The notes below the pieces were generated by a model. The model had not been told where the DNA came from. It did no database searches and worked only from the letters and a program-made list of their open reading frames with translations. The translations under genes were made by a program, and so were the position numbers. Positions 52,351 through 63,570 of a stretch of DNA of 64,000 nucleotides are shown here, piece after piece (the stretch's first letter is position 1; each line of letters starts with the position of its first letter). Source of the DNA: Pegoplata infirma (Eukaryota; Arthropoda; Insecta; Diptera; Anthomyiidae). The stretch is taken from contig OY992540.1 of NCBI GenBank assembly GCA_963921195.1, forward strand, positions 175,989,896 to 176,053,895, in the 5' to 3' direction.

Positions 52351-52469
52351 TTTTCATCGTTTAAATTTGAATTAACAATTAAAAAAAACTTGAAACTTTC
52401 TTAAGAAAATGTCAATAAAAAATGTGTGTAAAATTGCAAAATAATCTACTGAAATTTGAACGAAAATAA

Positions 52470-52612
52470 ATAATAATAATAAATTCAGCAAACAGAGCAG
52501 TAAAAATATTGAAAAATTTTGTTATTCTTTAAAACTGAATGACAGGATTTAGGTAAAATATCCATTTTAAAATCTACAGATTTTTCGACCGATTTTTTGT
52601 TCTGAGTGTACG
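52470..52612. mobile_element. Right-end fragment of element Q
   Basis: AATTCAGCAAACAGAGCAGT, TTTAAAACTGAATGACAGGA and GATTTTTTGTTCTGAGTG followed by TA run parallel to 33835-34011 of the complete Q element. Confidence 0.6.
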
Positions 52613-52637
52613 ATTAGGGCTCTTTGTGTATTTAAAT

Positions 52638-52988
52638 CATAGAAAAAAATAGAAATGAAACAGAGTCGTATTTCGCTTGAATAAGTATTAGTGACAGCAC
52701 ATTATGTAACTTTTGACGTTTAATAAAAACAATGCAACATAAAGGAGAACAACAACAAAGCAAACAACAAAAGAGAAAAAACGTTTTTAAACTATTATCT
52801 TTAAAAAAACGTTGAATAAAGCAAAATAAATAAAGAATTTGATTAAATGAAAGGCAAATTCCATTTTATATAAACAAAGAATCTAATTTGATATTAAATA
52901 CGTGTGATATGAGGAAGAACAAGCATTTTGCCACCATATTGGAAAATACATCAAATACAACACTGCGTACCTTCTAATCTTTTCTATG
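52638..52988 (+). mobile_element. MITE family H, copy 4
   Basis: A 351-bp copy far from the main cluster, with CATAGAAAAAAATAGAA and TTCTAATCTTTTCTATG ends and 8-bp duplication ATTTAAAT (52630-52637, 52989-52996). It lacks the ATCAATAGTGCGT segment of copies 1-3. Confidence 0.92.
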
Positions 52989-53511
52989 ATTTAAATCCAA
53001 AGAACAATACCTCCACGCTTAACTGCGTGAATGACACCTCCAACAACACTTTAGCGATTTGCCACAACTCAGGTTTATCTCTTCTTCTATCTTCCCACTA
53101 GAGAATGTTTACAACACGTGGCACTTGCATTTTTTTTCGAACTTTTTAAGTGAATTGCGAATGTGATCATTGCACTATAGGGAATTTTCTGGTATTTTCT
53201 GGCCAAAACTCCAAAAGTTGGGATATTGCCTCAAATTTGGCAAGTTTATTTGGCGGTAAGTTTTAAGGCTCTGTATAAAATATTGGCATGATCTGGCCTA
53301 ATAAATCGGGTTTTTAATGCAATTTTGTAATATAATTTTGTCAATAATTTTTACATCCACGCCCACAAAAGGGGGCGGGCAAAAAAATAATTTTCCTAGT
53401 GCCTTTGGTCCAAGTGCAGGGCTTTGAACTTCTTGTGGCGTATTTTTTTTTAATTTTTAAGCAAATGTACAAAAAAAATGTAAAATATGGGATTTTGCGT
53501 AGCTAGACTAA

Positions 53512-54099
53512 CAAGGGAAGTATCTCAACCCTTATGAACCGATTTGCCTGAAACTTAAAATATATATCAAAGAGACAATTCTAAGGTTGGGGTGTCTCGG
53601 CTTATCGGCCATATCGGGGATTTAGAAGTTCAAAACATGGGTCAAAAAATGGCGAAAAAATCGTTTTTTGGATTTTTCAGCCATTTCTTTTTAAGAAACT
53701 ATATGATGTTTTCATATGAGAAGAAGGGTTTTTTTAATGCCTATCCAATGGTGGTATAACCTTGTAAAAATTCGGCTTCTTTAAATATTTTTTTCAGGAA
53801 AATGTGTAAATTTTGGGGGGTACTTATGTGAAGACATAGACCTACGATATCCATATAGATAAGAAATAATCTCTATTAAATTTAAGTCGACCCGTATTTT
53901 TGCCCTAGATGATATTCCTGTTAGTTCGGAAGTTATCAAAATTTTCCCGAAGGTCCACATGGTTTCATAAGGGGACAACGAAATTTTTAAACACCGATAT
54001 GGCTGAAAAGCCGAGACAGCCCAACCTTAAAATCGTCTCTTTAATATATATTTTAAGTTTCAGGCAAATCGGTTCATAAGGGTTGAGATACTTCCCTTG
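53512..54099 (-). mobile_element. PIF/Harbinger-type MITE, copy 4 (CAAGGGAAGTATCTCAACCC ends, TAA target)
   Basis: About 130 bp of inverted terminal sequence (CAAGGGAAGTATCTCAACCC, then TTATGAACCGATTTGCCTGA) with TAA on both sides (53509-53511, 54100-54102). A minus-strand frame (53978-53781, TTG start) reads SPYETMWTFGKILITSELTG then ISSRAKIRVDLNLIEIISY. It lines up with the frame in the copy at 28567-29149, although the TIRs of the two differ. The core may once have encoded a protein. Confidence 0.8.
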
Positions 54100-54102
54100 T
54101 AA

Positions 54103-54960
54103 GTTATTTAAGGGGGAGCTTTTTTTCACATGTTCCAATTTTGCTCATTTACGAACTTGAACATCGTAAGACTATAAGACATATTCGTGCCAAACATCAG
54201 GTGGCTAGCTCTTTTGGTTTGGACAGCATCGTGCATTCCCCAGACAGTCAGACCGACAGACGGTCGGACGGACATCACTAAATTTTTTTTCCCCATGGAG
54301 CCGCATGGCTTAGCGGATGAATACATCTTACTCACAAAGAGTTTCCCAATATTTGATAGAGATATGGGAGTATGCAATTATATGCAAAAAAAGTAGCAGT
54401 CCACAAATAAATTTGGTTTAAAAAAGAAAAAAATTAATTAAATAGAAAAATTAAAAAAAATATATAAATCAACATTTTAAACCTGTACTTTGTACAAAAT
54501 ATATTTATTTGCCCTATTGATAATTGAAATTAATTTCAAAAGATTTTAATACAGGATTTTAAGTAAGTTAATTTTGTAATAAGTTATGTTCTCCAAAATT
54601 AAAAAAAAATAATAAAAAATTAAATTTTGTTTTTGACGCCTCCGTACTAGCGGTAAAAGAGTTTGGTGTACAAAAATATGTGTGCTAGCTTACTTTAATA
54701 TAGTTTACTGTATAATGGCATCCGAAAAAAGTTTTTTTGAACACATCAAAAATGGACTTTTGGCCAACAATTCCTTATAAATTCCCTATAGTGCATTGGT
54801 TGGACCGATTTCCACATTTACTTTGCCAATATTTAGTTTATTGCGAATGTGGTCATTGGTTAGACCGACATCCTCATAAACAATTTTTTTTTTTTTATTT
54901 TACGAATATTAAAAATATTTTACTGCTTTAAATCCAGAAAATATTAAAATAAGTAATATT
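54103..54960. other. Unassigned interior of the long hAT-type element
   Basis: A phrase CAGACCGACAGACGGTCGGA near 54249 resembles the GTCCGTCTGTCCGTCC segment of calyptrate-type repeats in reverse. CATTGGTTGGACCGATTTCC / CATTGGTTAGACCGACATCC at 54795 and 54856 is a short direct repeat. I see no gene. Confidence 0.4.
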
Positions 54961-56348
54961 AAGACAACCGAAACAAAACCGATATAATACCGGTAAATAT
55001 CCGAATAAAGGTAACGGTTTTTTATCGGTAACGGTATTTAACATTTTTTATTTCGGTATTGGTAACGGTAACGGTAGTCAATATTAAAGGGTTTTTAATC
55101 GGTAACGGTATTGAAAGGGTAACGGTAGCCAACACTGATTTTAAGACATTCTAGCGATGTCCGTCTGTCTGTCTGTGGAAAATGCTCTCACGGACAAAAT
55201 ATTGCACAGAGATGAGTGAAACTTAACATATTTATTGGAAGTTCTCCCGAGAAGTTTGGTATTGCATTTGAGCGATATTGGTTCAGCGGTTCAAAAGTTA
55301 TGAACGAAAATGTAAGCACACCTCCAAAATTTCAGTACATTCAACATAACCTAAAAATACAAAATGCTTTAATTTGGCTTCTGGTTGACATATGTGAACA
55401 TAATTGAACACCAAATGGTATTTAAACAAGTACGAACATATTTTTTGACAAAAAAGAAAAAAATCGCGGATTTTTTTTTTTTTTACCAAAATTTTTTTCG
55501 CGGAAATTTTTGTTTCAAAATTTTTTTTTTTTTTTTTAAAGTAATTTCCTTTCAAATAAAGTTTTTTGCAATAATCTCTTTGAAATTGTGGACTCCACAA
55601 TGTGGAGGGTATCACTACATTCGGCAAGGCCGAATTTAACTTTTTTACTTGTTTTCATTAAGTTTATTAGAAAGCTTGACATTTTTTTAAATTTCGGTTT
55701 AAAAAAAAAATTGGTATGTATGATACTTTATGAGAAATCAATTTTTTAAGGAGTTCATAGCACTCAAACTGTACTAATTTCTTTATTTTTTATGCGTGCA
55801 ACGTTTGTTGTGTGTGTTTACAACAAACACTTTATCTAAGCATTGATTTTTATACCCTTCAACTACAGTATGGGGGTATACTCACTTTGTCATTCCGTGT
55901 GTAACGCTTCGAAATATCGGTCTAGGGCCCCATAGAGTATATATATTATTGATCAGTGATCGATTCTAAGACATTCTAGCGGTGTCCGTCTGTCCGTCCG
56001 TCCGTCTGTGGAAGACACGATACAGTCCAAAATAAAAGTGCTAGACTCATGAAATTTGGCACATACATATATGTCTTATGTTCATAGGCTGGTTAAGTTC
56101 GGAGATGGGCAAAATCGGACCAGGGGGGAAAAAGTTCCCCCTTGACGAAGTAAACCAACCCATGAAAAAAGGTAACTTTTTATAGGTTTTTTTGTATTTT
56201 TGTTAAACAATGAAACATTTTTAGGCTTAAAAAAGTTCAAAGTCTTGGACTTAGACCCAGGGGATTTGAAAATTACTTTTTTTGGTCCGCCCCCTTTTGT
56301 GGGCGTGGATATTAGCAAATAATTTATATTATCTTGAAGTTGTATATA

Positions 56349-57647
56349 CAGTGGGCGACAATACATTGGAAACTTTTTATAGTAGATGTAATTTGTTTAA
56401 AACAAAGTTAGCAATACTAAACGTTATTATTATTATAAAATGCGTATTATTTTAAAAAATGTTGTGTAGGTAATTTATTAAGCTTAAATTTAAGCTTAAT
56501 GGCGTCTAGATTGAGTAAATCAGTGGTTACCAACCTATGGTACGCGTACCACTAGGGGGTACGCGAAACTCTCCGCGGGGGTAGGCAAAATTTTAGTAAT
56601 AAATTAACCTTTCAATGCTGGTTTCGCATCTGTCATCCAAAGTTTTCCATAACGTCCGGTTTTTAAGAAAGTTAAGGTCAAAATTCACAAAGAACGTATT
56701 TTTGTGCAATTTAGAGAGCATGTTTTGCGATATTTTTTTATGATATTTTGATATCCGACCACTTGTTTTCGATTAATCTATCGATGCTGATTCCGAATAT
56801 GGTTCACAAATTTTTCTATGATGTCAGGTTTTTGAGAAAATGTATGTCAAAGTTCTCAAAAAAGGGATTTTGGGCATTTTTGAGACGGGTTGTGATAGAG
56901 TGGAAATTTTGGTACCATTTTGTTGAGCTCCAAAATAAAATTTCATTGTATATACGAGGGTGTTTCATTCGAAAAGTCACGGAATTATTGATCTGCCCTA
57001 GTAATTAAAAAAAAAAACGTTCGTTGTTTTAATTTTTGATGTAGAATCGACTGGTGATATCAGATTTGCAATATTTTTAGCTGTTTTTGCTCTGCAGAAA
57101 AATCAGCTTCAGATGCATTGAACCACCCCAAGGAGCAAAAATTTTTCCAAAAAAAAATAACATTGTTTTGATCTCCCCTAAATCCTTCAAAAAAATTACA
57201 ATACCCGCAGATCAAAAATTTCAAAATTAACATATGAGAAAAAACTCGTTAGGGGGTACGCGGCTAATAAAATATGAAATTAGGGGTACGCGAGCCAAAA
57301 AGGTTGGTAACCGCTGGAGTAAATAATAAATGTGCTACGAGGGTCGATCTGGAAAATAAAATTATTTATAGACATTTTTTAGAACATTTTTTTAAAATAT
57401 TTCCAAATCGATTTTTTCCAAGTTCATACTTACATTAAAAATTTAAAAAAATGTCTAGTAGATTTTATTCAGTGATCAAATAATTTTTCTAACAATCCAA
57501 ACAAACAGTGAAATTTTTTAAGTACAGTAGAAAAAATCCACATTTTTTGACCTCCAATTCATTTGACCACCAGATTTTTGTAAACAAAGAAAAGATGTTA
57601 CTGTTATTTAATTTTTAAAAAAGTTTCCAATGTATTGTCGCCCACTG
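56349..57647. mobile_element. Palindromic mariner-like element, copy 2
   Basis: It has the same CAGTGGGCGACAATACATTG ends as 13892-14826, with TA on both sides (56347-56348, 57648-57649). The right arm is shorter than in copy 1 because part of the inverted arm is deleted after GATGTTACTG. A hAT-type element sits in its left arm. Confidence 0.85.
56521..57316. mobile_element. hAT-type MITE (CAGTGGTTACCAACC ends)
   Basis: The ends CAGTGGTTACCAACCTATGG and GGTTGGTAACCGCTG have 8-bp duplication GAGTAAAT (56513-56520, 57317-57324). GGTACGCG repeats occur at both ends. The other palindromic mariner-like copy reads GGGAAAATAATGAATG across the target, confirming the insertion. The CAGNGGTT...CCAACC TIR is common in hAT elements. 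Confidence 0.88.
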
Positions 57648-58255
57648 TATTTTGTACAAAAAGCATAGTAATTAAATTTGTAAACATTTTTGACCAGAGG
57701 GAAGGTGTCCCCACGGACCCTTGACAAGCCCCCCCCCCCCACAAAAAAACCTTCCCTGCAATTTTTTTAACGTTGGAGGGTATACAAGATTCGGCACAGC
57801 CGAATTTTACAATCTCACTTGTTTTTATTGTTATTATATACAAATTAAAGCGATTTCAGTACAATTTGAGTGTTATATACTCCTAAAAAATTGATTTCTC
57901 ATAGAGTATCATCCATACCATTTAAAAAAAAAAACGAAATTAAAAAAAATGTCAGGCTTTTTAATGGGCTTAGTTAAAAAAAAATTTAAAAGTGCGAAGC
58001 TTATAAGATAATTACAATTTAATATTTTGAGCTTGAGTTTTAAGGTAAAATTTATTTTTTCAAAGAAACCACAAATGCCATTTTAAAGGCCGTCAAAAAT
58101 ACTTTAAAATTCGTTTTTTAAATTATAATTTTTGTTTCATTAAAATGTTAATTAAAATTCACCAAAATATGTTCTTTTCAAAAATATCAAAACTTCCCAA
58201 CCCTGTAACTCTGCCAATATTTCATCATCAAATTTTATATTTGTAATTTATACTA

Positions 58256-58790
58256 CCCTAGTAAAAAAGAAAAAAAGTTCATGACTAATTATATCCCAAA
58301 TATGGCGGATACAATTACTTTAATAATTATCTACGGGTATATTTCATGATCTAGCGGGATAACATTATATATAATGTGATACGTGAATTGGGTCTATATT
58401 ATTATATCAGTTGGGGAAAACTGATACGATTAAATATAATTTAAAACCATTATGACTAATCATATATTGCTCCTTATAACGTCATATAAGTTGGATAACA
58501 TTATATATAATCATATGCACTTTATATAACGTTATATACAAAAATATGTTCTTTATGTAGAGCAATATCTAACCATATATATTTTTGTCTTATAGTCTCA
58601 ATTTATTTAATATTGTATCAATCCGGATCAAACTGATAAAACCAGATAGACCCATTTTACGTATCATATTATATATAAGACTATCTGCTCAGATCTTGTA
58701 GGATAACTGAAGATAATATTTGAAACAATTGTGTCCACCATATTTGGGATCTAATTTGTCACGACTATATATAACTCTTTTTTACTCGGG
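58256..58790. mobile_element. AT-rich TIR element, copy 1 (CCCGAGTAAAAAAG ends)
   Basis: CCCTAGTAAAAAAGAAAAAA at the left pairs with CTCTTTTTTACTCGGG at the right; TA is on both sides (58254-58255, 58791-58792). Inner arms TATCCCAAATATGGCGGATA / GTGTCCACCATATTTGGGAT are also inverted. The interior is nearly all TATATAA. Confidence 0.75.
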
Positions 58791-58792
58791 TA

Positions 58793-59144
58793 CCTATCAT
58801 TAACCTAATAGTTTGCCAAAATTATACTTGAATCGGACAACATTTTCTTTTTGGTGTGGACCGTTGACGCGTTTTGCCCCATACATATATAAGATAAGAT
58901 ATATTGTTATACATATATGTTTATTTTTACTCGGGTAATTATCTCTAGAAGATGTGAAAATTTGATAAATTTTAAAGGACGCGTGGTAAAGTGGTGTGTC
59001 CATGCTATTGTTTTCGTCCACAATAAAATATAAAACTGTAACTTAATATATTATGAGACATAATGAGATAAGCTTGGCACGGCCAATTTTGGGATAATAT
59101 TTAGAAATATTAGATCTAATGTATTATATATAATAATTTTACAA
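58793..59144. other. Unassigned; one more TTTTTACTCGGGTA end
   Basis: TTATTTTTACTCGGGTAATT at 58921 is a lone end of the CCCGAGTAAAAA family with no partner found. The rest is AT-rich. No gene. Confidence 0.5.
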
Positions 59145-59548
59145 TCCCGACTAAAAAAAATAATACGGCACCATATTTCATTTGATCCCAAAAATGGAGG
59201 ATCCAAAAATAAATGATTATATCTTATTAGATAAAAGTTGATATATTTAATTAGATATAATGGAACGGTAAATACTATCTAATTTGATATTATAAAAAAT
59301 TAGATCAAATAGGATATAATAATATTTAATTATATCTTATAAGATCTAATATGATCTTCAATATCAAATCAGATTAAATTTACCGTTCCATTTTTGGGAT
59401 GTAATTATGTCAAATAATATCAAATTTGATCTAATAAGATATAATCATATATTTTTGGATCCTCCATTTTTGGGATCAAATGATAGATCAATTTATATAT
59501 AATTATATCACAAAATATATGACTATATCAAAACTTTTTTACTCGGGA
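59145..59548. mobile_element. AT-rich TIR element, copy 2 (TCCCGACTAAAAAA ends)
   Basis: The outer ends are TCCCGACTAAAAAAAATA and CAAAACTTTTTTACTCGGGA. The inner arms TTTGATCCCAAAAATGGAGG then ATCC and GGATCCTCCATTTTTGGGAT then CAAA are perfect complements, and TGGAACGGTAAAT / ATTTACCGTTCCA pair further in. No clear TSD. It is related to 58256-58790. Confidence 0.75.
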
Positions 59549-60658
59549 TATAACATGTTTTACCATACAATTTTTTTTTACTCAGGAAAGGTCAATAAAC
59601 ATCACCAAAGTTGAACAAATTGCTTTTAGTTTAAAGGGGGTTCAAGTGATTAAGGGATCAAGTCTGCTGAAGTTCCGCTACTTGTTATAATTAATAATTT
59701 TCTGAATATCTATATAAAAGAAAAAAAAAAATCGGCACTCGACGAAATTCGACAAAAATATTTTTTCGTCCCACCATAATCATGGTATAATTTTTAAATT
59801 AAAGCTACAATTTGAATATTGAAACGGATGTGTAAATTGACTATGTTTAAAACACTTAAAATTAATAGCACCCCGAGTAATAATAATAATAAATTAATAT
59901 AATGTTATGTACTTTTGTATAGTTATATTATTTCATTAATGATCATGTGTGACACTGTATTGCGAGATAAATTTATATAATAAATATTGATGTGCGACTT
60001 TTTTAAGATAACGCCATACAAAACTATATGTTTAAACATCTGTTCCCATACATCACTCCAAATTTCAAAGGGTTTTATATAAAATTTTACATGACTCCAT
60101 TTATTTTTTAAGTTGTTTTTAAGAATTTTTTTTTTATCGCGAATATTTTCGAAGTGTTTTATACAAAATTTTATGTGACTCCATTTTTTTTTTTTTATTT
60201 TTTCCAAGGACATTTTTGTGTGTTTTATATAAAATTTTCAGAGACCAAATATAACAGTTATATGTGTCTTTTTGTTTTAAAAAAATCATTCAACGAATGT
60301 TGTCCAAACAAGGATTATATATATGAAAGGACTAGAGATGTCCCGTGTTAAAATTTGCAATAACTTTAATTTTTTGATTTTTATCATAAAAGTATAAAAT
60401 AACAGTTATTAAAAACTTTTTGTTCAAAAAATGTAGTATAACTTTTATTTTATATTTATTGGATTAAATAACTGTTATAACAGTTATTTTTAAAAAAAGC
60501 AAGCAACGTTTATGTCTTCAAATCATTGATTGCAGTTTTAGCTATTAATACGATTCTTTTGCATGCGTTTGTTTTTAGTTTTATTTTAATAACTCAATTT
60601 TTTTAAGGCTCAAACAGTTTTGATAAAGTTATAAAAAATAAAAGTTTTTTATTTCTGC
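59549..60658. other. Unassigned, with a degenerate tandem repeat
   Basis: GTTTTATATAAAATTTTACATG and ACTCCATTTATTTTTT recur at about 60072, 60156 and 60217, three worn units of 60-85 bp. AATAACAGTTATTAAAAACT and AATAACTGTTATAACAGTTA (60400-60492) form small inverted repeats. TCTATATAAAAGAAAAAAAA near 59708 resembles a Helitron 5' start, but nothing supports it further. No gene. Confidence 0.45.
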
Positions 60659-61279
60659 CACTCAAAATAATAACTCTGTAAAATACTCTGTAAAATGACT
60701 GTAATCTCAATTCGACAGATATTTGACAGAGTTTTCTGTCAAAATACGGATTTAAAGAAAATGCTTTGTATTTTGATGTGACAAAAAAACAAAGTTTCCT
60801 CTGTTATATTACTTTTTACTTTGTAATCTTAATTTTACAGAGTTTTCTGCTAAAAGCAAAATACTTCGTATTTTTTTTATAACCAAAAAATTCTGTTTTG
60901 AGCAGTTTTTGTTTTTGTTACCAAACATCAAAATTTTATTTGTATATTTTTTTTTGAAAAAAAGTTGAAAAAGTAGCAAAAAAAGTTATAAATTTTTTTT
61001 AAACTCTGTAAATTTACAGAGTTATTTCTGTTATTTTTTTTTTTGCATCAAATGCATTTAACAAATATATGTAAATTTACATAGTTTTCTTAGCTAAATG
61101 ATGGTTTATTTAACCAATATTTTACTAGAAACTCTATAAATTAACAGTTTTTTTTGTCCAAATCATTTTACAGAGTTTAAAAGTAAAATTACCAAGAAAT
61201 GTTGTTAGCTGGAAAAGTATGGTGTACTCTGTACTCTGCAGAGTTTTTCTGTAATTTAACAGAATTATTATTTTGAGTG
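60659..61279. mobile_element. CACTCAAAATAATAACTCTG element
   Basis: The ends CACTCAAAATAATAACTCTG and CAGAATTATTATTTTGAGTG are perfect or nearly perfect inverted repeats over about 20 bp. The interior is rich in CTCTGTAAA/TTTACAGAG. The flanks are GC and CA, not TA, so the duplication is lost or different. The ends resemble those of element Q. Confidence 0.75.
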
Positions 61280-62256
61280 CACTCATCTATCTATCATCTG
61301 TAGATGATTACTCCGCCCTAATGCACTTACATTTTTTTAATTTTACAAAAATAAAAACATAACAGCAAAATGCATTCTTATTTCTTACAGATTTAAAAAA
61401 AAACAAATTTTTTACATTGACAAATAAATACTTCTTTAAATTATCAAAAATAAAGTTAAGATCGTTCTACAGATACGGAAGTGATTGGATCATAGGGCTG
61501 CCAGAATTTTTTTCCAAAAAGCGGGACAAAGGCAAAAAATTTAGGAAAATGGCGGGATTTTAACATTTTTGGCGGGACAAAAACAATTAGTTTATATAAA
61601 GTTTGAAACAATATTTTTATGTAAAGAGATGGAAATTTAAAAGTTTTTTCGAATATCTTTGGCGGGACAAAATAATGCATTTATCAATCATGTGGTCACT
61701 ATCTTCTGAAATTGTCATTGATAAAATAACATTAACTTTAAGATCCTGTCGAAGTTCAAAATTAAGTACGTAAATGTGTACACATTTACTGCAGAAAAAT
61801 CTGCTGAAAATAAACCCATTTTGAGCCATATGAGAAAATCTGTCTTGACAGAAAAATCTGCTAGATTTAGCTGAAAAATCTGCTGATTTTAACTGAAAGA
61901 TTTGCTAATTTTACCATAAAAATCAGCTGAGTTCAGAAGAAAAATCTGCTGACTTCAGGTGAATCTAATCATCTAACGTGTATTTTATTTATTCCAAAAA
62001 GACTTGGCGATTGTATTTTTTAAGAAAATTAAAAAATTTTTTTTTTTCAAAAATAATATCTACTAATATCTACGTCTATCTTTCTGACGCCTTAAGAGGC
62101 GTGAATTTAGAATTCAGCGCGGGACGCGGGAAACGTTGACATAAAGTGGGACAATTGCGAAAAATGCGGGACGTCAAAAAGCGTCACATTGGCATCATTG
62201 ATAAAAAATGCCTGCGAATTTTGTACTCTTGCCCAAAACATTAAATCATGATAATT
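61280..62256. other. Unassigned: GGCGGGACAAA repeats and a Q left-end fragment
   Basis: AGGGCTGCCAG near 61496 followed by GCGGGACAAA (61528, 61570, 61660), and GCGGGACGCGGGAAACG and GCGGGACGTC at 62118-62185, may be the two sides of a hAT-like element. No duplication is readable. CTGCAGAAAAATCTGCTGAA at 61790 with ACCCATTTTGAGCCATATGA is a copy of the Q interior (61793-61980). No gene. Confidence 0.45.
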
Positions 62257-62703
62257 GGGGTTTTCACAGTGACGATTAAATTTGCCTTTTTTAGTGTGGT
62301 ATTTGGCAAATTTGCCATTTTACTAAACGTCAAGTATTTGCCACCATTTCTTCTTTACATATCGTGAGCGCACTTTTTGTTAATAATTTGCAAAAAATAA
62401 CTTTAATTAACTTTAACAACTTTTTACATTCACAATTTTAAAATAAACACAAAAAGTCTGTATTTTTCTTTTTGTAGAAATGTTTTTGTTGCCGCGTTCG
62501 AAATTTCAGCATAACCAATCACAGCTGTTGTCATTTTTACGTTTTTTTTTATTTGCACACTGGCATTTTGTTTTTAGACAAGGTTTGAGTTGGGCATTTT
62601 AAAAAAAATATGCCACATACAAATTGGATTTTTTTGACGTTTGGCACATTTGCCAAATACCAAACTAAAAAAGGCAAATTTAATTGTTACTGTGAAAACC
62701 CTA
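62257..62703. mobile_element. TIR element (GGGTTTTCACAGT ends, TTTGGCAAATTTGCCA arms)
   Basis: The left arm GGGGTTTTCACAGTGACGAT then TAAATTTGCCTTTTTTAGT pairs with the right arm ACTAAAAAAGGCAAATTTAA then TTGTTACTGTGAAAACCC over about 65 bp. TGGTATTTGGCAAATTTGCC is met by GGCACATTTGCCAAATACCA. Ends of this type are seen in hAT elements, but no duplication is evident. Confidence 0.75.
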
Positions 62704-62936
62704 AATGTTTTGCGAAAGATTTGGGTGTACTTGCCAAAGCAAAGTTTTTTTTAGAAAAAATAATGTTATATTACTTTGCTATTCCATGCAAAACGAAAAG
62801 TCGAGGACCCCATCAAAAACCCAAAAGAGCTGTACATTTTGTAAGTGAGTGCAAAAACAAGTGCAAAAAAGTGTTTTTACGTTTTGGAGAGTATAAAAGA
62901 TTCGGCACCAAAGAATATACCACTCTCACTTGTTTT
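62704..62936 (+). mobile_element. Calyptrate-type repeat, right-end fragment (copy 3)
   Basis: It ends GAGAGTATAAAAGATTCGGC then ACCAAAGAATATACCACTCT and CACTTG, the same terminal formula as 55650 and 57827. The left half was not found. The TIR element at 62257-62703 may have separated it. Confidence 0.65.
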
Positions 62937-63570
62937 AGATACATTTGATAAACAAATGGAAAATTTTTTTGCGAAAAGCTTAGACTTAATGAAAAAGTAG
63001 TTGTGGTAAAAAAAAATGTTTTTTTTTTTCACGAAAAACAAAATTATGTTAAAAAAAATTTAATGAACCCAAAATTTTTGGTGATAAAAAATTTTGATGA
63101 AAAAGAGTTTTTGATGAATTTTTTTCATGAAAAGAAAAATTTTTTGATGTAAAAAAAATTGATGAAAAAAAAAATTTTTTTTGGTGAGAAAAAAATTGAT
63201 AATAAAAAATTTGATAACAAAATTTGATGGAAAAAAATTGATGAAAAATATGATAAAAAAAAATTTAAGAAAAAAAAAAATTTGATGAAAAAAAAATTTG
63301 ATAAAAAAAAATTAATGAAAAAAAAATTGATGAAAAAACAAAGTTTGATGAAAAAAAATTTGATGAAAAAAAAAATTGATGAAAAAAAAATTGAAAAAAA
63401 AAATTGATGAAAATTTTTTTTTTTTGTCGAAAAATAATTTGATCGACAAAAAAGAAAATTGATGAAAAAGAAAATTAATGAAAAAGAAAATTAATGAAAA
63501 AAAAAAGTTTGATGAAAAAAAAAAATTGATGAAAAAAATTATTTTTTTTTGTCGAAAAATAATTATGTTA
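62937..63570. repeat. Low-complexity (GATGAAAAAAAATTT)n tract
   Basis: From about 63080 to 63545 the sequence is a loose tandem repeat of TTGATGAAAAAAAAA with variable A-runs. TTTTTTTTGTCGAAAAATAA occurs twice, at 63416 and 63543. Confidence 0.9.

Larger units (their letters stand above)
51651..55137 (+). mobile_element. GGTAACGG hAT-type element, long copy (CAGGGTTGGCAACCG end)
   Basis: The ends are CAGGGTTGGCAACCGAAACG and GGTAACGGTAGCCAACACTG, with 8-bp duplication ATTTTAAG (51643-51650, 55138-55145) inside a calyptrate-type repeat. Both ends carry GGTAACGGTA runs. The 3.5-kb interior is filled by later insertions: a TCACG repeat, a Q fragment, H copy 4 and Harbinger-type copy 4. No transposase is readable. 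Confidence 0.85.
50966..55650 (+). mobile_element. Calyptrate-type TATACCC...ACTTG repeat, copy 1, heavily interrupted
   Basis: It begins TATACCCTCCACT (50970). After a Harbinger-type MITE it continues at 51545 with AGGGTATATATAAGTTTGTC, GAAATATCGGTCTGGGACCC and AAAGTATATATATTCATGAT. After a hAT element it resumes with TTCTAGCGATGTCCGTCTGT and ends ...GGAGGGTATCACTACATTCG then GCAAGGCCGAATTTAACTTT. From memory this is a high-copy element of calyptrate flies whose transposition class I cannot assign. Confidence 0.75.
55848..57827 (+). mobile_element. Calyptrate-type TATACCC...ACTTG repeat, copy 2
   Basis: It starts TATACCCTTCAACTACAGTA, with GGGGGTATACTCACTTTGTC, GAAATATCGGTCTAGGGCCC and GTCCGTCTGTCCGTCCGTCC. 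It ends GGAGGGTATACAAGATTCGG then CACAGCCGAATTTTACAATC and ACTTG. The middle differs from copy 1 and is interrupted by a palindromic mariner-like element at 56349-57647. Confidence 0.78.
50786..58160. repeat. Large foldback: inverted arms about 7.4 kb apart
   Basis: Left arm 50786-50965 plus 55655-55795; right arm 57830-58160 in reverse. Landmarks in both are AATTTTAATTAACATTT, TATTTTTGACGGCCTTTAAA, ACCTTAAAACTCAAGCTCAA, ATGATACTTTATGAGAAATC and ATAGCACTCAAACTGTACT. The left arm is split by one calyptrate-type repeat (50966-55650), and another (55848-57827) sits in the loop. The original element would be well under 1 kb. Confidence 0.75.

Noticed and set aside
55298..55639. Overlapping frames on both strands, 109 and 84 codons
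   Set aside because: Driven by long A and T runs inside a calyptrate-type repeat.
59700..59760. Helitron 5' start (TCTATATAAAAG)
   Set aside because: No 3' hairpin/CTAG partner was found at a sensible distance.
62610..62948. 112-codon plus-strand frame
   Set aside because: It crosses the right arm of a TIR element and the end of a calyptrate-type repeat, so it is a chance frame over two unrelated elements.
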